Positions 27,980 to 42,828 are shown, numbered from the stretch's first letter. The stretch is 64,000 bases of DNA from Silurus meridionalis (GCF_014805685.1 NC_060887.1:31980463-32044462); one strand, 5' to 3'. Notes: generated from the letters alone by a model not told the origin. Translations and numbers: made by a program.

Positions 27980-28595
27980 AACGTTAACAACGTGTCATTG
28001 TTTAAAAAAATATAAATAAAAAAAATTATATAAGAGGTGAAATCAAAACAAGCAACACATTTATTCACAACGTCCTTTCTTTACTCAGATATAAAAAAGT
28101 AAATAAACTCCAACAAAGCACTAAAATCCGCCACGGTGCACGCATCCGGCAATTAAAACCGCCCGTGTGGAAACATGGCAAAAGTTCCGTTTGGTGTTGA
28201 TTTATGTAATTTAAAACACCATAATTACTTTACAACATTTACAAGAATATTTTTACGAGCTGCCCTGTAGTCTGAAAATGTAAACGGGCTTGTCTGTTTG
28301 ATCAACTGGCTCAGTGCAAAGAAAGAGAAGTAATGGGAGCCTGGTATTTCTATGTTCGTATTTTCATGTGTCTAACAGACATGAACCGTTTCTTAGAAAA
28401 ACTTCTATGACCTTTAAAACGTGTCTAGACTTCATGCACTATGTTGAGTTTGGTTTTACTAATAATAAACATAAATTTGCATAAGGCATCCATATTTGTC
28501 CATGTTGATTAGAGTTTTAAAAACTTGAAAAGTACATTCGAGTTACGAGATAACTCATGACAATCATGATTCAATATTTTAATGGATTAACAGCC

Positions 28596-28598
<3 letters not shown>
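27980..28598. mobile_element. Probable hAT-like remnant
   Basis: The right part carries ATGATTCAATATTTTAATGG followed by ATTAACAGCCCTAAT, which resembles the terminus of fish non-autonomous hAT elements ending in CAGCCCTA. The left part (AACGTTAACAACGTGTCATT) is compatible with the other half but I could not match both ends. It abuts a long AT microsatellite. Confidence 0.35.

Positions 28599-28671
<73 letters not shown>
28599..28671. repeat. (AT)n microsatellite
   Basis: About 36 AT units immediately after the hAT-like terminus. Confidence 0.98.
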
Positions 28672-28675
<4 letters not shown>

Positions 28676-31479
28676 TTGCTGTGTATGTATGTTTGTGTAT
28701 CTTCATGACCTAGTTAATGCATTTGTGCCATAGTTAGAAATCCCCAAAGTAAACACACATGAATAACTTAGTATAACTCTGTTCCTGACTGATTTGCATC
28801 TTAATCACTGTTTCTTCCTGAGTCCTTGGTCTTGGTTTAGGATGTGGTAAAGACAGGCTGCTTACTCACAGGAACGCTATTTGATGTTGGCCTTCAGGCC
28901 AAAGCCATTACCAAGACTGACCCTATGGCCATACACACATACATACACACACCAACACTGAGAAAGTCATTCAGATATACACTGGATTCACGTCCTGAAT
29001 ACTTTTTACTCAAACTTAATAGCTGTGCTACTGATAAACTAAGAGACACCCCAGGAAAAAATGTACATGTCCAGGTTTAATTCCACTGCAAAAGTCCTTA
29101 CAACTATGGATTTAGTTTGTCCCGCCTATACATGTGCCTTGGAGTGCATGTTTTTGTATTTGAGTGAATCTCATTTGGAGCTTGGAAGGATTATTGACAG
29201 CAATAATAAAATCTATGTACAGACAAGGCAATAACAGAATGCGTATGGATTTGCAAAGTGGGAATATGAATTGGTAAACTCGATAAATGTAATCATTCTT
29301 ATCGATCCTGAAGCTTTCCTATGACACTCTAGAATTGTGCATGGCAAGAATGCACTTTCATTATAAAAATCAGATTTAATCAGCAACAGAAATCTATTTC
29401 TATTTCCATCCAGAAAAGTAGTTATGCCATATGCCCGAGAATGTACATTTTTCAAGCTTGGCTGCACCCTAACCACTGCAAGCTAGTTTTTCAACCCCCC
29501 CCTTTTTATAATCGTTCCAGTGGTTTTATGGAGACAATAGGAATGCAAACTTTTGAGCCAAACTTGATAAAGTTACTTCAGAGAGAAATAACCTGAATAT
29601 ATTCATGAAATGGGAAAACCCTTCCGTAAAATATGATTGTTGTTCTACTTTATATTTAGTAGCAAACTCATTGGCTAAATGACTTCCTCATGTCTGTGCT
29701 GTTGAACGAGGGTGGTCTCGATCAGGCAGTGAGGATGACAACCTATTCTGTCTACTTATGTAAGAAACAGGGTCCAACCTGCAGCTTTCCTCCCTTTAAA
29801 GCTCTACATTACCTGATTAATTAATCAACAAATGGCTCTGGTCAGGCTAAAGAAGTTCACTACGTGAATACTAATAACAACAGACCAATCTATCACCACA
29901 TTCAGTGACAGCTTCCTGCCATACTTCCCAGAGACTTTTTCATTAACTCTGATTCACTGCATCCTCCTTTACACCATCTGACTCCTCCACCCACCCTGTC
30001 TTTCTCCTCAGACGCAGATGTTGCACATTTTTTATTATCACAAATAAGTCAGTGAGATGAACGACTTTCAAAATTCTTTGATCACCCAGGCACAGACCTT
30101 AAGACTTTTTGATAAAAGTTAAACAAACTAAATGAAGTTCCCTTCTTTATTATAGGCAATGCAGGAAAGTGTTAAATTTGGATTTATACTTTTTTTTAAA
30201 CAATGGTTTAACCCTTGCTGTGAAATTCCACGAGACCACACATCAATTTACAGATGAAATAAAGCGAGACACAATTCGTCCCCACTGAGCATGTAGGGGG
30301 CTTTTTTCATCTACTCATGGCGCCAGACTTTAATTGACATTACCAAACCGAGTGTGTCTGATGAACAACCAGCTCAGGTTTTATCGACACCTGACAGCTC
30401 ATAATGACCCGTAACAACCAGTCATCATTCCTATCAAGTCAGCAAAACCTGCAGAGCTTTACAAACCCAACCACAACACATTCACACATTCACTGACCAA
30501 AAAAACCCACACACACCTCAAGTAATAGTATGGCTAACATTCAAACGGTTTCAAATATCTGCATCCTGTTAGCTGATTTGTTTGAACAAATGATGGGAAT
30601 TTTTTTAATAAAATCCGCTTTTAAGTCAATTAAAATCAAGGACACACTGAAATTTGTATCAACGTTGGCTAGAATTCTGCAGCAAATAAGTTTACCTTAT
30701 TATTTATATATATATATATCCTATTATTGTCACCTTCATTGTATTACATCAGTGTGATAAATGGGCAGCTACCATTTTAGCACTTTATTCGCATAGAATG
30801 AGTAACAAAGTACTAAGAGAATTGGTTCAGTATCATTTATTCCCTGCATTATGTTCTGTGTGGTAACTAGGGCTGTACTCAAGAGCAGGGGATTATATTC
30901 AGTCAAGTCTGAATCTGAAGTGTGTCAAAGTCGAGTCAAAAATGTCCTTTTTGACGCAAATATTTACTTTGACTAGTTGGCTTAAATTTTGCAAAGCAAA
31001 AATCTAGAAGCAAGTATCCTTGTTAAACTTTGTTTACAGCAAAAAGCAGCCAAATTTAAAAACTAAAAGAAGGAAAAAAAAAGACCAACTTTAGCAAGGG
31101 CAATGTCCAAAACCAAAATCCAATGGCACAAGTACAGATGTCCATGACAGTGTATTAGTGCTTATACCTGAGCCCTACACCCTATGACCTTATGGCAGTA
31201 ACTATTGTGCTGCTTTTAGCTGGGATCACAAAGAAACGCTAATAATAAAGTTTTTATGCATGAATGAACGAATGAATTAACGAATGAATGACAACTGCAT
31301 GAATCATTTGGAATGAGTAAGGATTGTCAGAAACCTTCAGAGCACAAACTATATAATCAACTGCTAACACTGCCTTCGCCTTTGTTCCTCACTTGAATAA
31401 GCTATAGTCAGTGAGGTTGGCTTTATCTTCTCTCTCAGTGGCCAGACTATGACACACATACTGTCTGGTACATTCATAT

Positions 31480-31484
<5 letters not shown>

Positions 31485-31518
<34 letters not shown>
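31485..31518. repeat. (GT)n microsatellite
   Basis: About 17 GT units. A shorter GT run lies at about 33507-33527. Confidence 0.95.
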
Positions 31519-31519
<1 letters not shown>

Positions 31520-33784
31520 TCTTTGGCAAGTCTGTAAAAATGTAGACACAATGAGAGACTGGTCTCTGCAGGGGGAATAACTAGTGAGCACACTAAAGAG
31601 GTGAGATGAACAACCTGCTATTACAGGAAATTCAAATCTGCATGCACTATGCTTGCATACAGCATGAAAATATTTACAAACAAATGCAATGTCTTTAACT
31701 GTTTTCATTTTCTAATGACTGAAGTGCAAACGTTTGCATCCACATGGTTTATGAATGGAATTGTATAAAATAAAAAAAAGACCATTCAAAGCCTGTGCAT
31801 GAACTGAACCGCTTCATCTCAGAAGATCTTTTTTGCAGATTAACTTCAAGTCGTCCTCCAAGTGTAAATTGGTCATTCAAGTAGCAAGAGAAGAATTTGA
31901 TGTAATATTTCCACACAAAAAAAAGAAGTCATTTGAGAACAGAAAACAAGCACATGTCTACACTTTTGGTCTCATCAAGAAAAGAAGATTGAATAAATAT
32001 GATAATTGAAAAAATACTAGCAAATGTACATCCATTTCTTTATGTTAAACCAGTACCACATGGTCACATTTACATACTGAAACATTAGAGGCTAGTAAAA
32101 ACATTTACATTGCATTAAATCATTCAGTTCTAACCACAAAGTATTTTTTCAGGTCCAGGGCAACTAAAGAGCTTATGTATCATGTTCAATATTGAACTGT
32201 CTGAGAAAACTTGTAAAGACTGAGGAAAAACTTAAGGTTTATAAAAAAATAAAAATAAAAAATATAATAATAAAAAAACAGTTCTCAAACACTGCCTATA
32301 ACTCTGTATTCAAAATAACAGAGTGTGTTGGAGAGGCCCTCGGGGGACAGCATGTCTTCTCATGTCTCCTCAGGTAGCCCTTAATATCCCATTCACACAC
32401 CCTGCCATTCAGTTCATCATAAAGTACTGTGTGTGGGAGCCTCCAGTGCACAAAAACACAGTTTAATGGGCCATCACTGAGCATCACACCCCTCAGCCAC
32501 ACTGACAGCCAGCACTAATGAATACCAAAACATCTACTGGCTTCAAAATAACAGCCCGAGGTAGAGGCGACAGGTTTAGTTGTCTTGGACTCACACACAG
32601 CCAGTGCTCTCTGACAAACATTCCAATACATAGTTGGGTCATAAATATATGGAGGCGTTCATGCTTGCACGCACATATGCAAATGGTATTCAGCGCCAGT
32701 CTATGGCATAAATGATGGCAGCCATTGAGGAGGAGACAATTACACTCTAATGCACAGCGAAACGCCAGCACTCCCAAAGGACTACGCTATTACACGTGCG
32801 CTGCTCAGAAATGCAAAGTCTTCAATCACGTATATGTCAGCGTCAAGGCTAACATATCACCACACAAAGCATTGCGTTTTAATGGCATGTTGCAATGGTA
32901 TGTTTACACTTAAGACATCCGATACAGCACACACGTATGTTAAATGGACAAAATGACCTTTGCACTTTACATGTATTGCCAAAAGCTACAGAAAATGCTT
33001 CATGTGAAAAATGCTCCAAAGGCCTTGGACTTATAAATGTTTCTTATCCCATGTCTCGAACACCTGACACCCGGTATATCAAATGGGCGTGACCTCAAAG
33101 ACCTACTCCATCAAATCGCTTAAGGACCTGTTATTGAACTGCCATACTGTTTTATTTAACAAGTTCAACATTCAATATTTTACATCAACATACATCATTG
33201 TGCAGCGTAGCAGTTTATGGCGGCCCTCTCGACGTGCAATATTTTATCTGCATTGATTTATGGCCCACTAATGTAGTGCGAGACTACAGCAGACAGACAT
33301 TAGCGTTCTAGCATCTGAAGGCCGAACAGATCCGCGTAGGTTCTTATCAACTCCCACAGCCGTGCAGACAAACCCCAGACACACTACAACAGGATATTGC
33401 TCTATTATGCAAAGGCCCAATTAAAGCAATTAGGAGTTACAATGGTTTAAATTGGGGGGAGTGTTCAGAAGGAACATAATGCCAGTGTGATAAGGATTCG
33501 GTGGAGGGGTGTGTGTGTGTGTGTGTGCACATGAGGATAGACACGCGACTAATGCTTATTTACTCAGTCTCTTCCTGGAGAAAAAAGCCACAAAGAGTCT
33601 GTATTACACAACGAGTCTGGTGCACAAATGGCACAGAGTGAATAGATTGTAATACAATCACAGGATGGCCGAAGAAGAAAACATACATTAAATGATGAAG
33701 CATGTCATTAACACATGGTCTGGATAACTTGAAGCTCTGAACATAAAGTGTCATACTACAGAACGGTTCAACCACCAACTAATG

Positions 33785-34078
33785 GCATGTGAAGGCATCT
33801 AATCTGGTAGCAGTCCCACTAAGATCTTTCATCTCCATGCCACTCTGCCCTCTACACCCACCACTTTCAAACCAACCACCTGTATGTCTTCCCTCAAGAC
33901 ATCCAGAAACCTCTTCCTTGGCCTTCCTCTTCTTCCCGCCTGGTTGCTCCATCCTTAACATTCTTCTACACATATACCACATGTTCCTACTCCACACGTG
34001 ACCAAACCATCTTAATCCTATCTCTTTCACCTTGTCTCTCCAAAACCTCCTACATGCACACTCCCCCTCTAATAAACC
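33785..34078 (-). mobile_element. RTE-like LINE 3' fragment
   Basis: The minus strand reads RDKVKEIGLRWFGHVWSRN then MWYMCRRMLRMEQPGGKKRK, the C-terminal tail seen in the 52-kb LINE (DKVREARLRWFGHVQRRD...RRMLRMEPPESRKRG). The divergence between them indicates a different, older insertion of the same clade. The 5' part is missing. Confidence 0.78.
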
Positions 34079-35578
34079 CATTTGTAATGCACTTCTTCAA
34101 AGATACATTACAAATTATCTGCAACAGGCAACCCAGGAAAGAAACTGGCAGACGTGGGCAGGAATTGGCCAAAAACCAAACCACTTAAGATGTTTTTGTG
34201 TGTACGTACTTAGAGGAAAATGTGCTTTATGTGTACAACAAAAACTGAAAATCTTTTTTAGAAAAAAACAAAACAAAAAAACATGCAATGATATCTCATT
34301 CAGGAACGAATGATATTCTATATAGTATGGGGTCACTGAAAAATGATTCAATTACATCAAGGGTTAATTATGCTGGTGGATATTCCCAAATGATTTCCCA
34401 AATAAGGCCTCACACATGGAAGTGTGCTGTTATAGGAAAATAATTAACGAGAGGGTGTCGCGATAACTGGGAGTTGCTGTTCCCCTCCCAATATTGATTA
34501 TTTTTCTACAAAACGTCTGTGCTATTGTGTTTTATTACACTCAATTTGCTAACAATTACATTTTGCACTGATGAATCAGCATCATGCTTTTGTTCTGGTC
34601 ATGTTTTATATTCTAGAAACTGCAGGAGCAGAAAGTTATCATGGATGTCTGTGTTTTCCTCACCAACCTTTATTTTCTCTCCTATGACATATTAGAGAGC
34701 AAGAAAAGACTTATCTAAAGTTTTATTATATTAAGACTTATATAAAATCTTATTGACAAATATAAAGCACATACACTGGAGACTCGTACTATTAATGTAA
34801 GTTAAACATCCCCTTAAAGAAAATTTCATATACACGATTTCACTTCATTGTTAAGTCTGAATATTACTTACGATTTTTCGATTTCACGATGACGATAGCG
34901 ATACGACAAAACTACAAATATTTAAAGTTTCATGCGGCAGGCAAACGTAGCAGCGTATATGCGGTACGCTACGTTGGGACGCAGCGACAGAATTCAGTTG
35001 TCTCTTTGTTTGAGCGTGGATTTGTTGTGTTTCAAAGCCCAATTTGAGCATCGCTCGTTCTTCTTCTGCATCGCCAAACACTAAACACATCCGACTCCGC
35101 CCTCCACTCGCAAACCGGTGTTCGCCACAAACATATATACTGTAAAGTTTATACATTACGGTACTGCAAATTGCTCTGTTTTGGTAAATCATGCAGTGTA
35201 ATTTGTTAAATTACCAACAAATTACATGATACTACCTCATACTGATCACCATTCTTTAAGACTCCTGGGTAGGCTAGGCCAGGTCTCAACTTACCATATT
35301 TTCTAGTCAGGAACTACCTGTATAAGTTTAGATTTAGTTAGATTATCACACCTATACAAGTCTCTGTACGAGTACTTGCTTCATAAACTATTAGATGGAG
35401 TGCAGCATTATAAACCTGATTTGAATAAAAAGTATTATCGGAAATCTAATCAACACCTTCTAACCAATCAGAACTCTACAGCATTGTAGTTTAATTGATT
35501 TCACGTCTCACCGGTGACCTTTGCAGTTTTACAGTAACTGTAGAATTGTTAAAGAAAAAAAATTCACCCTGGTGTGTA

Positions 35579-35583
<5 letters not shown>

Positions 35584-35624
<41 letters not shown>
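35584..35624. repeat. (GT)n microsatellite
   Basis: About 20 GT units. Confidence 0.97.
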
Positions 35625-35626
<2 letters not shown>

Positions 35627-37147
35627 TGAGAGAGAAGCCTTAAGCCTTTGTGCTCTAGTCTCCATATTATGCAGCAGAGTGGAGCAGGAGTCCAGACAGC
35701 ACCATGTAACTTTAATAACATCTTGTTAGAAGAGGAGAGAAGAACGAGAGGAAACGTCGGATGTGTCCTGCACCCCCCCCTCCTTATTCCCTCTCCCTCC
35801 ATAGTAAGCGGTGGTTCTTTCCTTAAGGGCGGAGGCAGCCAAAAAAAAAAAAAAAACCCAGCCAGCTTGGAGAAACATGAGATGATACTGGATAGGAGTG
35901 AAAGAAAGCAGGGAGGAGGAGCAGTTAATTGTGAGAAGGTGTACGTTGTAAAAACCTCTCTGTATTATTTTCTAGTTAGCCTTAGTTAACAAGAATATCA
36001 TTATGCACCGGAGTTACGATGCCGATGCTGTTGCCCTGGTGACGGCCTTCACCGCTCTGGCTGATGTTATGACCCACTAGCTGCATTTAGGCCTCTCTCC
36101 CTGTGGAGCTCATTATCCTGCACCCGCGACGTCACTCCTGCGTTTGGCTGTCAGTTCTGGCTTTACACACAGCAACAAGGCCGGTTGTAGAGAAAGGAGA
36201 TCAAACCCATGATGTGATGCTCCTGTGCCGCTGAGTGGCGTGAGGTTTCAGGATCCCCCTGCACTTTACTGCTTCCTACCTGAGGCATCGAAACAACTCA
36301 GGGTCCGAATGACACTTTATTTTATTCTTTTGGCAAAAGTGAAATGGTTTTTCATTCATTTTAGCCATGGAAGGCGACGCCCAACTCGAGTCATGCAGCG
36401 GTAATAACATGAAAAAATGAAATGGCAAATGAAAAGCTGGAAGGAGAGGGAGATAGTGGGGGGTCCTCCCAGCTGAGATGGAGTGTGCATGTGCATGTGT
36501 GCGAGATGAATACATTCATGGCATTACTGCAGGAATCTGGAATGGGATTTTGATGGGATTCATAGACCGACCCTGTGCGCCCTAGAACACGCACAAACAC
36601 ATGGTATAGCTCTCCCTAATAACTGTCACCATACACTTACACACACGGCCTCAATTTGCACGCTCAAGAAATATATGCACAGGCGGTGCATATATACATA
36701 TGTGCTTTGTGACACGTACTCTATAACCAGTGCATATGATAAGGACAGTATTTCTTTTTTCTCTCTTCTACACACACACAAAAACATCCCCCTTTTGCCT
36801 GAGACTGCTCTTAGCATTTTGTATTTCATCCTCACCAAAAAGAGCTGAGCCTAGCATTATTTGTGTCTGTCCTCACCTCTGTTTCTCTGCACACTATTAA
36901 AGACCCCATCATGAGCCCAAATTCACTCAACTCTTAACTCTGGAGCCCAAGGTCAACACAGCAAAAAAATAAATGGAAAACTGGAGTCGGTTATGTGCAA
37001 ACAGCACCGAGTCTCCTGTTCTGCAAAAGCTATGAATACATGATGAGCTGGTAATTAGCATTCCTCTTCTGTACTTTCAAAACTTCAATCCGATACACCA
37101 GACTCTTCTGTGTAGCCTTGTTTTTTCCTGTTAGCATGATGCTCATG

Positions 37148-37430
37148 TACACACTTATCAGCCACTTTAACAGGATCACATGTACACCTGCTTAGTCAGT
37201 TTACTATTTCATCAGCTGATTAGGTGGCAGCAGAATGGTGAAGATCATGCTGATACAGGTCAAGAGCTTTGGTCGATGTTCCTAAAAAAAAAAAATACAT
37301 CCGAATAGGAAAAAAGTAAACTAGCTAACACAGAATGGGTCAAAACAAAAACTACATCCAGAGACAGCTCTATAGGGATAAATGCCTTATTAATGAGAGA
37401 GGAGAATAGCCATTCCAAGTATTTCAGATC
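37148..37430 (+). mobile_element. Degenerate Tc1/mariner-like interspersed repeat
   Basis: Segments such as CATGTACACCTGCTTAGTCA, GATACAGGTCAAGAGCTTTGG and AAATGCCTTATTAATGAGAG, in this order, resemble the 5' half of a very common fish Tc1-like element. Many indels separate them and no open frame or right end survives. Boundaries are approximate. Confidence 0.6.
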
Positions 37431-38454
37431 TCTCACAACATGACAAACCAGTGGCCTATATCATCTCATGTTTTTGTTCTTGGAAGACAGGAATTAAACC
37501 TTGTAGGATATAATGTTATTTTGGTGTAGCCTATGCGCCTCACGAATCGGCAGACGTTGCATGTCTTCGTAATGTATTAGACCACCACAAGCCAGCAGAA
37601 CAGATGCCTCGATGCCTCATTGGCAACACCCTCTTGGAGGCTTGACTCCAGCGAGCTGAACTGAATTAGTTAGCAACAGCACATAACATGGCTAAAATCT
37701 TGCAGACATGGTGAGATGAAAGATATTTGTTCCTTTTCCCCCCTGATTTACTTGATGAAAATTGGCTTTAAAGTCGGACCCAGGAGCTAATAAATATGGA
37801 AGTGTGTAAATCTGACCCACTCTCTCAATGCAGCTGGGTTATTCACTCTTAGGATATGATGTCTTTCATCTACAGTAATGGTGTGTGGGGAGCTTCCGTA
37901 AAGCCAGGGATAAGTGTCTGGATCTAAAATTACAGGCTCTCCTTGGTCTATGCTAACACTGCTTGCGGTGGAAAATACCCTGTTAATCTGCATGCAAAGT
38001 TCTGTACAAACAAAAGCCAGCTGACTTTTAATGATGGACTTGATCTGGGAATCTATGGAGAAAGTATACCACCCAAACAGAAACACCAATAATGGTGAAG
38101 ATGCGCAACAGAATATGAATGAATATCGTAAATATATACACAGTGTAAGCAGTATTGCTTAAATAAAACCAATAACCTGTTTTCCCTGCTAGCTGTCTTA
38201 AATCTAGCTCAGTAACAAGCTAAGTAATATTACACTATGCTACCAGGCTGAATCACATTAGAATAAATATTGTATTTTGTAAACCTGTAATCGAGGCTGA
38301 TGGTAAGCTAGCATGCTAGTATCTACAATTAAGCTAGTTCATACACTGTGCAAACTAAGAGTGAAATGTTGCTAACAGGTTATAGCTATTAGGGAGAATT
38401 ATCAGTCGAGCAGAAATAGTAATAGGTTTTTAAAGATGTGTAAAAAAAAAAAAA

Positions 38455-38456
<2 letters not shown>

Positions 38457-38519
<63 letters not shown>
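38457..38519. repeat. (AT)n microsatellite
   Basis: About 31 AT units preceded by a 13-base A run. Confidence 0.98.
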
Positions 38520-38521
<2 letters not shown>

Positions 38522-40961
38522 CATCCGAAATGTCTTGTAGCTTGGTCATATGATGTTGCCATGACGCCCATCTGAACAAATAAAACCTGCGAGGGACAGG
38601 AAACGTAAGACAGGACTTGACATTAACGTCATATACGCTCCCTGCGCCGTATATCTTCGTGTAAGGAGGGGCTGCATGTGGAAATGATCGAATTTACCCA
38701 CGGACACTCATAAATCAGAGATGATTCTTTGGAAGTGAAACACACCAACACACCTGAGGATACACACACCAGTGTAATTTCAGGCAGTCGAGTCTATTAC
38801 ATATTAGCCAGCAGATTAATCATTTCACGTCTGACTAATTTATAGAGAGCAACATGCCGGAAGGTAAACAGAAATGTGTACAGGGACATGACTCTGTTTG
38901 TGTCCCTGTCTCGGTGTCACAGATAAACGTACCGAGATCGTGAACAAACGCTAGAGCAATACTGAGGGTAAATAAAGCACCTCTGTGTTATTTATCAGCT
39001 GCACTTTCATCTGGTTTGCGTCTACCGTGCACGTTTATAAGGCTCGACCTCTTCCCAGAGTTTGCAGAGCTCAGAACATTGCGATTATGTGAATTGTGTG
39101 TCATCAACAAGAGACAGAGACTGAAGAAAGGAAACAGCAAGAACTCTCACAGGAATAATAGATCACTGCTGGTGACCTAGATATGCCACCCTTACATCAT
39201 GAATATATAATGGTACGGTTTGAACTTGTGAACACGCCATGAGTCTCGCTTGTTAAGCTCTAATCCATAAATAAATCAGGCAGAGGGTGATGTGTGACTT
39301 CCATAATGAGTGCCAATGCCGACCATCAAACTTTTTCTTCAATGATTCATGCAGTCTATGATAAAACAAGTTTATTTTTATATTTGAGGATAAGGCATAG
39401 CACCAAACATCATAGCGTTAAGAGATCACAGAGAATGTTTTCTGACTTGTTGTGGTGTGCAGATTGATCACATTTACAAGTCTGGGAAAGTGAAAGCTCT
39501 TAAAATCAATGCAGATTTTTTAACCTGGTGTTTATATGGCAACAGCTCCATGTGCATTGAATAATAGATTTGTGATTTGGTGATGTTACTCTCATTAATC
39601 AGCTCAAAATATAATCTATTCGGCTCCTTAGTTAGAGATAAATTCATACAAACCTACTAATTTCTCACAAGAGGGCAAGGCCACAGGTTTTCTAGATAAC
39701 ACTATTGTCATGTCTATCTATTTTGTGCACAATTTTGTAAAAATCCCAGTCTGACTTTGTGAATAATATGATATAGCCTATAAACAGATCTGCTTTTACA
39801 CCATTTGTTTCCCCAAATGCAAAAATATCTAATAGAAATGCTGGATGTGAATTTAATACAGAGGCTCTAATTGAACACACTATTTTTATATCTAAAAGCA
39901 TCACTATACTCTCCCTCCTTTAATAGGTAGTGTAATGACATGTTCCCATAATCATTCTCAGTATTGTTAATGAACCAATAAAGAAGTAAACTCCTATATT
40001 CAGTCCGGTCTTTTCCTCATTATCGCCCTGTGCGACTTTCTATACAAAACCGTCTACAATAAATGAACATGTAAGCAAATGCATGATTTCAAGCCGTGTT
40101 TTAGTAATGAGTAATTTGTATTCCTGTCTGGTGCTTTAACACGACCTAACTCATAATATAGAATGGACAAAAGACTGAAAGTACGCATGCAAACGTTCAT
40201 GCAAATAGGCTTCTAAAAAAATGCCGGTTCTCAGAACTTTAATCTAGTCACAGTAATTGTTCCAGGGCACAAAAACTACATCTAGTAGTTTTCCATATCT
40301 GTTGTCCCAATCGAAAACACTGTTTTCCTTTGTTAGGAACACTCTGACTTGTATACTTTCTGTGATAGAGGGTAAAACTACAGCAGCTCATTCATTTATG
40401 GCTACGGCTAATTAATCACTCTCACCTTATAGCTAGATGATGAATTATTGTCAATGAATAATCGTAGTCTAATGAAAGTCATAGAACCGGTGCCAACTCT
40501 TCTACAACATTTTATGGCAGGATGAACAAGCGATCAAGTGGTCTTTATTTTCCAATTACAGAAATAAATGCAATAATAGACCTGCATTCCTCGGGGGGAA
40601 CTGAATTAGTTTTTAAGGACGCTACCTTAATTATCCAATAAACGCCCCAAAACAAAAAAACCTAAAAAAAAAAAAACAGGAACTCGTGTGATGTGTGCGA
40701 TACAAACTTGAAGTTATTGGTATTAATTTTTGCCTTAATAACTGGTCCAGCGTGGTCTGATCAACGTCTAATGGCAAATACACAGGCTAAGCTGGTCAAA
40801 CTGGTAGGCCATGTTTGCTATCTGGTTTGCTAACTCCCCGTAACTGCTGTATCAAAGAACAGTTATTTTTTACAGAAGCTGTAAAACCCATGGAATTACT
40901 ATGGAGTAACATGGTAAATAATATAGAGCTGTAGAACACCCACAGGAAAATACACTGATGT

Positions 40962-41575
40962 ATGAGGTGGTATCAGAAAGTTTTGAGACTAATGGTGCTA
41001 ATCTGACCACGTGCATTACCACGTCTGCGATTTCATCAAGAACAGCAAGTTAGAACATACTTGTAGAGCAAACATGAAATTCTGCATAAAACTGGGCAAT
41101 GTCATACGTTTCACATACGGCAGTGCTGCAATGAATCGTTCGAGGTGTTTTGAGTGGCGGGCGCTTCAAGAACGGAAGAACATTGCTGGAAGACGTCAAA
41201 AGATCAGGAAGATCACGAAACCTTCAAACCCAGAGAATGTCGAAACCATTCGTCAACTTCTGTATGATGTTCGTAAAAGAACAATCCACATGATCTCACT
41301 TCTACTACCACCCTACTAGCCAGATTTGCCTCCTGTGGACTTCACCCTCTTCCCGAAGATAAAGATCCAGCTCAAAGGTCGCCGTTTTCACACCACTGCG
41401 GAGATCCAGGGTAAAATCGCAGAAGGTGCTTGACAAGCTTTCAAATAAAGACTAAGAATAAACACGTTCTGGAAATGAAAGGACCTCTGGGAGCACTGTA
41501 TTGCTTTGCAAGAGGACTATTTTGAAGGTGGTTGTGTGTAAACGTGGATAAATAAAGTACTTTTTGTAAACAAAG
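40962..41575 (+). mobile_element. Internally deleted mariner-type transposon
   Basis: An open frame at 41011-41319 reads RANMKFCIKLGN ... MNRSRCFEWRALQERK ... NPENVETIRQLLYDVRKRTI, the N-terminal helix-turn-helix half of a mariner (MLE) transposase. Directly after it, in another frame, comes PDLPPVDFTLFPKIKIQLKG and then a GCVNVDK-like C-terminus, the region after the last catalytic Asp. The sequence between, with the first two catalytic acids, is deleted, so it cannot encode an active enzyme. The left end includes GAGGTGGTATCAGAAAGTTT, a plausible TIR; I could not pair it confidently on the right. Confidence 0.8.
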
Positions 41576-42823
41576 CTAGTCTTTCCATTCTTCAATATAA
41601 AGCCTTTTAAGAAACACAACTCTTGAGGGTTTGAATTTTTCAAGCCTGTACTCACGCCAGGTGTCATCGATGAGATATTTACATACTGAAAAGCTTTCTA
41701 ATGTGGATTAAAACGCTTCCAAATCCAATCGAAATATCAAACAGCTCCAGACAAGAATACAAAAGTTTTAGTGTCGCATCTCTTGCAGGGAGCACACTGT
41801 CTGAGGGCGATCTCTGAATGCTGATGATTAATGAGCGTGCCATTTAACGCTCCAAGCCACAACATGAGGGCAGGAACATTCACAAAAGCCACAAACCCTT
41901 AAGAGCATCTTCAGACTGATGTTTTTTAAGTGTTAGTTATAACAATTTAATAAAAATTAAAAAAAAAAGCACTGAGTCATCTAGCTGCTATGTCCTAGAC
42001 CAGGACTGATCTGAGACCCGAGCTATCCTTCTTCGTTCTCTCTGACAGTTGAGAAAATGGCAAACACACCCCCCCAAAAGAAACAATTAAATTTGCCTGC
42101 AAGATTAACGACGGAAAAATCACTTACGTGTGGAGAAGAAAGACAGAGTCGAATCATTACATGTTCATAGCAGCACTCATGACGTGCGAGTTTTGGTGCA
42201 TGTGCCTGCACTATAGCACTTCATTTATTTTACTCTCAATGCAAAAGCAAGGCAGTGACAATTGTCTTTATAGCTTAGATCATTTGGAGAACTGAGTAGT
42301 GAAACCAAAGGTGTGTGTAGAAGGATTTCTTATGCACAGCCCCCTATGTATTAAATTCCTGGTCCTGATGCATTCCTGATGGAGTGTGCAATAATTTTCA
42401 CTGCAATGGCCATTGATACTTTGTATCCAACGTTTTCAGCCATTCCCAAGCCCTGCAATCTTGCATCCTTGTATTCAAACAGTGCCTGGGTTCACCTGAC
42501 TTGCCACGTTTTGTACTCATGCTGGTTAAACAGTACAAAAAAACTCCTCTTTCACCATCTTCATTTTCCTCAGTCTCAGCATCTGAAATGCTATTTGTCT
42601 GAGCAGATGGGGCCATGCTGTTTTCACGGCCCTTTGTGTTGTCTCGTTAACGCTCAGCTCTTCCCCGGGGAGATAAAGGAATGGCTCTGGGCCTTTTCTG
42701 CTCCTCAAAACTGTGTCGCTTTGTAATAGAGTTATAGTGGGGAAAAAAATGAGAAAGGCAGGGTGGCTTGCTGATCAGAGAAATAATTGGTGTTTTGGAT
42801 GCTTTTGCAAACCAGACACATGG

Positions 42824-42828
<5 letters not shown>

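Noticed and set aside
34880..35110. Possible transposon-like segment with TTTTTCGATTTCACGATGAC and a GC-richer core
   Set aside because: No paired ends, target duplication or coding motif found, so it was left unannotated.
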